This document shows, piece after piece, positions 59,682 through 64,000 of a DNA stretch of 64,000 nucleotides. Numbering within the stretch: the stretch's first letter is position 1; every line of letters starts with the position of its first letter. Below the pieces are notes generated by a model. The model worked only from the letters and a program-made list of their open reading frames with translations, did not search any database and was not told the DNA's origin. Where the stretch lies: assembly GCA_034668825.1 (NCBI GenBank), contig JAXDOR010000074.1, positions 9,633-73,632 of the forward strand, given 5' to 3'. The DNA is from CANKHA01 sp034668825. Its GTDB lineage: Bacteria; Pseudomonadota; Alphaproteobacteria; Rhizobiales; Xanthobacteraceae. A program made the translations under genes and the position numbers.

Positions 59682-61154
59682 CTAAATCTTTGCTTGGCGC
59701 TGGACGCCAAGCCAGTCGTCGACGTGCGCCGCAACACGCTCCGCGAGCACATGCCCGATCAGCACCAGCACCGGACCGCTGGGCGCTTCAGCGGCCAACC
59801 GCGTCGGCAACTCGGCGATGGTGCCGGTAATGATTTTTTCATCGGGCCGTGTTGCCTTCGCCACCGCGATGGCCGGCGTCGAAGGATCGAGCCCCGCGGC
59901 GATGGCATGAGAAACCAGATCGGGCAGCGTCTTCATCGGCATGTAAACGGCCGTGGTGATGGACGCATCCGCGAGACTCTTCCAATCAATGTCGTCCGGA
60001 AGCTCGCCGTTGTCGCCATGGCCGGTAATATATTGCACGCGCCGCGCATGCTTGCGGTGGGTGAGCGACACTGCGAGGCGGCTTGCCACCGCTTGCGCTG
60101 CGGTGATGCCGGGCACGACCTCGATCGGGATTCCCGCCGCGCGGCAGGCGACGACCTCCTCGCCGCCGCGTCCGAAAATCATCGGGTCGCCGCCCTTCAG
60201 CCGCACCACGCGCTTGCCGGCCTTGGCGAGCGAAATCATCAGCGCGTTGATCTCGTCCTGCTTGCAGGCGGGCCCCCGCGCGGTCTTGCCCACGAGCATC
60301 TTCTTGGCTTCGCGGCGGGCAAAATCGAGAACCTCCGGCGACACCAGATCGTCGATCAGGATCACGTCGGCCGATTGCAGCGCGCGCACCGCGCGCAATG
60401 TGAGCAATTCGGGATCGCCGGGCCCGGCACCAACCAAAGTCACCGTGCCGGAATCGACGGCGGCGCCCTCCTTTTGCGTTTGCGCGAGGAAGGAATCGAA
60501 ATCCGATTGCGCGGGATCGCGGTTCGGATGGATCACCGCAAAGGCGGTGAACACCTGCCAGAAGCGGCGGCGGCCCGCGAAAGACAGGCCGGATGTTTGC
60601 ACCAAACGCCGCCAACGCCGCGCCGCCTCCGCCCAGCGTCCGAAGCCGCGCGGGATCAGCGCTTCGAGCTTGGCGCGGATGGCCTGCCCGAATACCGGCG
60701 CGGCGCCGTCGGTGGAAATACCGATGACCAGCGGCGAGCGATTGACGATGGAGCCGAAGGAGAAATCGCAGAAGGCCGGCTTGTCGATGACATTGACCGG
60801 CACGCCGGCTGCGCGCGCGGCGGAAGCAAATAGATCGGCCGTGCGATCGTCGTCGCAAGCGCCGACCGCGATGGCGGCATCCTCGAAATCGGCGGGCTGC
60901 CAACGGCGCCGGTGCAGGACGATGACGCCGCGCGGCGCGTCGGCGACCAGCGCGCGAAGCTCCTCGGAGGGATCGTCGGCATAGATATGAACCTTGGCGC
61001 CTGCTGCGGACAGCAGTTCGGCTTTCCACGCCGCCGCCGCGCTGCCACCAACAACAACGGCGCGCTTTCCTTCCAGCGCCAGGAATACCGGCAGCCGCGC
61101 CAACGTCTCCATGCGCGGTGGGCGGGCTTCAGTGGGTATGCGCGATGCGCTCAC
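59682..61154 (-). CDS. cysG: Siroheme synthase CysG
   Basis: A multifunctional enzyme making siroheme from uroporphyrinogen III for nitrite and sulfite reductases. The 490-residue protein has the N-terminal precorrin-2 dehydrogenase/ferrochelatase domain (RAVVVGGSAAAAWKAELL, residues about 30-50) and, from residue 238, the SUMT domain with VTLVGAGPGDPELLTLRAVRALQ, RLKGGDPMIFGRGGEE and YMPMKTL. The GTG at 61154 overlaps the nasA stop by 26 bp; ATG at 61112 is an alternative. The nasA-cysG order is typical of nitrate assimilation operons. Confidence 0.94.
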   Translation of the reverse strand: MSASRIPTEARPPRMETLARLPVFLALEGKRAVVVGGSAAAAWKAELLSAAGAKVHIYADDPSEELRALVADAPRGVIVLHRRRWQPADFEDAAIAVGACDDDRTADLFASAARAAGVPVNVIDKPAFCDFSFGSIVNRSPLVIGISTDGAAPVFGQAIRAKLEALIPRGFGRWAEAARRWRRLVQTSGLSFAGRRRFWQVFTAFAVIHPNRDPAQSDFDSFLAQTQKEGAAVDSGTVTLVGAGPGDPELLTLRAVRALQSADVILIDDLVSPEVLDFARREAKKMLVGKTARGPACKQDEINALMISLAKAGKRVVRLKGGDPMIFGRGGEEVVACRAAGIPIEVVPGITAAQAVASRLAVSLTHRKHARRVQYITGHGDNGELPDDIDWKSLADASITTAVYMPMKTLPDLVSHAIAAGLDPSTPAIAVAKATRPDEKIITGTIAELPTRLAAEAPSGPVLVLIGHVLAERVAAHVDDWLGVQRQAKI

Positions 61155-63927
61155 GAGCGAGGATCCTCTTCAATTCCGGCAGGCACGATCCGCAGTTGGT
61201 GCCGGCGCGCAGCGTCTGGCCAATCTCTTCGACGGTGCGCACCGCGCCGCCGGCAACCGCCTTGCGAACAGTTTCGACGCCAACTTGGAAGCAGGCGCAG
61301 ATGACCGGCTCCGTTTCACCACCATAGTCCTCATATTCCTTTAACGTCCGCACTTGCAGCGGCTGCCCGTCCGCCACATCGGCAGCGGAGAAAAGCGCCG
61401 CGTTCCATTGCGGCGGCGCGTCAGCCGGGCCGATACAAAGATAACCCTCGACTTCGCCATCAACAAAAGCAGCGGCGCGATAGCTGCGGCCCTCGACCTG
61501 CTCGGCAAGCCTCGCGTCGCCTCCAAGCGAACCATAGGCAAAATCGTGCCAGATCATCGGCCCATGGCTTGTTGCTAGCCGATATTCCGACCCTTCGGCA
61601 ACCGCGACACGCGCCCACCAGGTACCCTCCGGCAGCATGAGAGAATGACGCGTGCGCGCGAAGCCGTGCAGGGAGAATAAAACCGGCGTAATGGCGGCGG
61701 GCGTAGCTTTGGATTCCGGCTGCCCGGAATGCGGATCGACCTGGGCAGAAATGAGATCACCCACCCGCGCGCAGGATGCGGTCTCGCCACTCCAATGGAT
61801 CGGCATGAATACCGAACCAGGCCGCTGACTGTCGCTGACGACAACCTTCACGATGACAGCGCCGTGCGGTGTGGAAATTTTCGCAAAGCCGCCATCGGTC
61901 AGGTTCGCGGCACGTGCGTCTTGCGGATGCACTTCGACGAAAGGCTCGGGCAGATGCGCGGCAAGCCGCGGGCTTTTGCCCGTACGAGTCATGGTGTGCC
62001 ATTGGTCGCGGACGCGCCCGGTGTTGAGGCGCAACGGAAACGCGGCGGATGTGTCTTCCTTCAAGGCCGGCGGTTCGACGGCGATGAAGCGCGCCTTGCG
62101 GTCGGGCGTGAAGAATCCGCCGTCGGCGAAGAAGCGTTTGTCTTTCTTTACCTCCCCCTGGAGGGGGGAGGTCGGGTTGCGAAGCGAACCGGGTGGGGGT
62201 GACTGTTCGGCGATTTCCACCCCACCCCGCCACGCTTCGCGTGGCGACCCTCCCCCTCCAGGGGAGGGTAAAGCGGGCACCGGCCATTGCACCGGCTCGA
62301 GCGCATCGAATTCCGCATCGGAGATTTTTGCCAATCCACCGAGATCGAAATCACGCGCGCCCCCGTTCTCGAAACACGATAGCGCCGCATGCTCGCGAAA
62401 TACGTCCGCGGCGGTTCGATAGGAAAATGCTTCGGCGAAGCCCAAGCGTTGCGCTACCTCCGACACGATCCACCAGTCCGGCTTGGCGTCTCCCGGCGGC
62501 GCGAGGAAGGCGCGCTGCCGCGAGATGCAGCGCTCCGAATTGGTGACCGTTCCGTCCTTCTCGCCCCAGGCCGCCGCCGGCAGCAAGATATGCGCGCCGG
62601 CATTCACAGTATCGTTTGACAAAACATTCTCCGAGACGACGAAGAGTTCGAGCTTCTTCAGCGCCTCGCGGACGGCACCGGCGCGCGGCAGCGACACCGC
62701 TGGATTGGTCGCCATGATCCACAGCGCCTTGATCTCGCCGCGCTCGATCGCCTCGAACATCGGTACGGCCTTGAGCCCCTCCCGCTCGGCCATGCGCGGC
62801 GCATTCCAGAAGCGACCCACGCTGTCTACCTCCTGAGGTGAAAAACCCATATGCGCGGCAAGTTGATTGGCCAGGCCGCCGACCTCGCGTCCGCCCATGG
62901 CGTTAGGCTGGCCGGTGAGCGAGAGCGGTCCCATGCCTGGATTGCCGATGCGTCCGGTGGCGAGGTGGCAATTGATAATGGCGTTGACCTTGTCGGTGCC
63001 CTGCGCCGATTGATTGACGCCCTGCGAGAAGCAGGTGACCGCGCGGGATGTCGTTCGGAATAGTTCAAAGAAGCGGACGACATCGGCTTCTTGCAGGCCG
63101 GTTGCAGCGGCGGTGGCGGCGGCATCGGGTGCGATCTCGCGCGCACGCGTAAGCGCCGCGGCAAAACCCGACGTATGCGTATTGATATAGGTCGCATCCA
63201 GCGCATGGGTTTCCGCGAGATGCACGAGCAGGCCGCAGAACAGAGCGGTGTCCGTGCCTGGCGCGATCGGCAAAAATAGATCGGCGTCATCTGCCGTCAT
63301 CGTCCGCCGAGGATCAACTACAACGATGCGTGCGCCGTGTTCGGCCTTGTTGCGCAGCATGCGCTGGAATAGCACTGGATGGCACCAGGCCGCATTCGAC
63401 CCAACCAGGATGATCAGGTCGGCTTCGTCGAGGTCGGCGTAGGTGCCCGGCACCGTGTCGGCGCCAAAAGCGCGGCGGTGGCCCGCGACGGAGGACGCCA
63501 TGCACAGCCGCGAATTGGTGTCGACATTGGCGGAGCCAAGAAATCCCTTCATCAGCTTGTTGGCGACGTAATAGTCTTCGGTCAGCAGTTGGCCGGACAG
63601 ATAAAAGGCGACGGCATCGGGCCCGTCACGCTCGATGATGCGGCGAAATCCATCCGCTACCGCGTCCAGCGCTTGCGACCAGCCGATGCGCGCGAGCATG
63701 CCGTTCGTTTGCCGCAGCACCGGATGCAGCAGCCGTCCGTCGAGGTCGAGCGTCTCGCCGAGCGCCGAGCCCTTTGAGCATAGCTTGCCGAAATTCGCCG
63801 GGTGCGTGGGATCGCCGGCAACCGCAGCGCCTCCGCGTCCATCCGGTTGCGCCAGCAATCCGCACCCGACGCCGCAATAGGGACAGGTCGTGCGAACGGC
63901 AGGCGGATGTTGCGCGAGCGCCTTCAT
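61129..63927 (-). CDS. nasA: Assimilatory nitrate reductase catalytic subunit
   Basis: A 932-residue molybdopterin enzyme reducing nitrate to nitrite in the cytoplasm. The N-terminal [4Fe-4S] ligands are Cys15, Cys18, Cys22 and Cys50 (CPYCGVGC...LCSKGS), the Mo-bis-MGD region has GSANVDTNSRLCMASSVAG and FSQGVNQSAQGTDKVNAIINCHLATG, and the C-terminus carries a BFD-type [2Fe-2S] domain (CACFQVG...CGSCLPELKRIL). Residues about 552-594 are translated from an inverted-repeat element, an insertion into an otherwise normal-length enzyme. There is no good ribosome site at ATG 63927; a palindrome lies 18 bp upstream. The downstream gene is cysG. Confidence 0.95.
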   Translation of the reverse strand: MKALAQHPPAVRTTCPYCGVGCGLLAQPDGRGGAAVAGDPTHPANFGKLCSKGSALGETLDLDGRLLHPVLRQTNGMLARIGWSQALDAVADGFRRIIERDGPDAVAFYLSGQLLTEDYYVANKLMKGFLGSANVDTNSRLCMASSVAGHRRAFGADTVPGTYADLDEADLIILVGSNAAWCHPVLFQRMLRNKAEHGARIVVVDPRRTMTADDADLFLPIAPGTDTALFCGLLVHLAETHALDATYINTHTSGFAAALTRAREIAPDAAATAAATGLQEADVVRFFELFRTTSRAVTCFSQGVNQSAQGTDKVNAIINCHLATGRIGNPGMGPLSLTGQPNAMGGREVGGLANQLAAHMGFSPQEVDSVGRFWNAPRMAEREGLKAVPMFEAIERGEIKALWIMATNPAVSLPRAGAVREALKKLELFVVSENVLSNDTVNAGAHILLPAAAWGEKDGTVTNSERCISRQRAFLAPPGDAKPDWWIVSEVAQRLGFAEAFSYRTAADVFREHAALSCFENGGARDFDLGGLAKISDAEFDALEPVQWPVPALPSPGGGGSPREAWRGGVEIAEQSPPPGSLRNPTSPLQGEVKKDKRFFADGGFFTPDRKARFIAVEPPALKEDTSAAFPLRLNTGRVRDQWHTMTRTGKSPRLAAHLPEPFVEVHPQDARAANLTDGGFAKISTPHGAVIVKVVVSDSQRPGSVFMPIHWSGETASCARVGDLISAQVDPHSGQPESKATPAAITPVLFSLHGFARTRHSLMLPEGTWWARVAVAEGSEYRLATSHGPMIWHDFAYGSLGGDARLAEQVEGRSYRAAAFVDGEVEGYLCIGPADAPPQWNAALFSAADVADGQPLQVRTLKEYEDYGGETEPVICACFQVGVETVRKAVAGGAVRTVEEIGQTLRAGTNCGSCLPELKRILARERIAHTH
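62146..62273. repeat. Inverted-repeat element in-frame inside nasA
   Basis: Two arms of about 55 bp face each other. The left arm begins CTTTACCTCCCCCTGGAGG and the right arm is its near-complement, ending CCAGGGGAGGGTAAAG. Each arm itself contains a hairpin (CCTCCCCC/GGGGGAGG) and a GCGAAGCG motif. The two arms are separated by about 17 unique bases. The element is read through as about 43 residues rich in Pro, Gly, Ser and Arg, keeping the nasA frame. Such insertion of palindromic units into protein genes is known for Rickettsia RPEs; here it is seen directly. Confidence 0.8.
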
Positions 63928-63944
63928 GGACGAGCGAGGAAGTC

Positions 63945-63988
63945 ACCTCTCCCCGCGTGCGGGGAGAGGTCAACGCGCGAAGCGCGTT
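63945..63988. repeat. Double-hairpin palindrome upstream of nasA
   Basis: ACCTCTCCCCGC, loop GT, GCGGGGAGAGGT is a perfect 12-bp stem (63945-63970), followed by AACGCGC/GCGCGTT around GAA (63972-63988) and GGGTGAGGGG. The order hairpin, GCGAAGCG, GGGTG(A/G)GGG repeats that of the arms in the element inside nasA, so these are likely the same family. It starts 18 bp from the nasA ATG, where leader or promoter signals would be expected. Confidence 0.75.
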
Positions 63989-64000
63989 GGGTGAGGGGGA

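Noticed and set aside
1..64000. CRISPR arrays, complete insertion sequences, prophage genes or rRNA operons
   Set aside because: No regularly spaced direct repeats, transposase motifs, phage structural genes or rRNA stretches were noticed.

Overview
The window is a high-GC alphaproteobacterial chromosome segment. Gene order and protein families point to Hyphomicrobiales, near Xanthobacteraceae/Nitrobacteraceae (Bradyrhizobium-, Rhodopseudomonas- or Pseudolabrys-like). The indications are: ftsE beside a zinc-ribbon DUF3426 protein, a CpdR-type regulator and a TIGR02302 protein; argH divergent from tlpA; lysA and lptM near argH; etfB-etfA-hbd beside a PduO-type adenosyltransferase and a HIG1-like protein; and many palindromic repeats typical of that group. 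The assignment is inference from content; no 16S gene is present.

Layout: 0-6.2 kb is core (ftsE fragment, DUF3426, cpdR, TIGR02302, lysA). 6.3-9.8 kb is a four-gene accessory operon (two cupins, an orphan Bug binding protein, an ornithine-cyclodeaminase homologue) lying between lysA and lptM-argH, which are usually neighbours. 10-17.3 kb holds argH/tlpA, a small motility-like pair, hbd-etfA-etfB, the cobalamin adenosyltransferase and small proteins. 17.4-19.1 kb encodes a probable methylsuccinyl-CoA dehydrogenase; with ETF and the AdoCbl enzyme this suggests ethylmalonyl-CoA chemistry. 19.3-27.1 kb has a chemoreceptor, YihY, a hybrid kinase, gluQRS, a DNA glycosylase, an esterase, an HNH protein and dsbB. 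A tRNA-Leu(CAA) at 27.2 kb opens an accessory stretch (27.3-34.2 kb) of small, secreted and orphan proteins and composite repeats.

34.3-47.4 kb carries a YqaA-type membrane protein, a HisE-like protein, a solute-binding protein, a D,D-carboxypeptidase, fadD, a complete TctCBA transporter, a flippase-acetyltransferase pair and a CAP lipoprotein. 47.6-51.2 kb has an MHYT-PAS-chemoreceptor fusion and a DUF47-Pit phosphate uptake pair. 51.4-59.6 kb looks like a catabolic region: Bug protein, amidohydrolase, class II aldolase-like enzyme, oxygenase-type ferredoxin reductase, a metal-ligand-poor M24 protein and an ABC importer. 59.7-63.9 kb is nitrate assimilation (cysG, nasA).

The most unusual observation is an approximately 128-bp inverted-repeat element inside nasA that stays open in frame and adds about 43 residues; a related palindrome lies 18 bp upstream of the nasA start. 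Other points of interest are the MHYT-PAS-MCP fusion, a 54-residue zinc-ribbon gene hidden in a repeat-rich gap, a cloverleaf-like repeat, and a perfect 20-bp palindrome between ftsE and the DUF3426 gene. No CRISPR array, complete insertion sequence, prophage or rRNA operon was seen.
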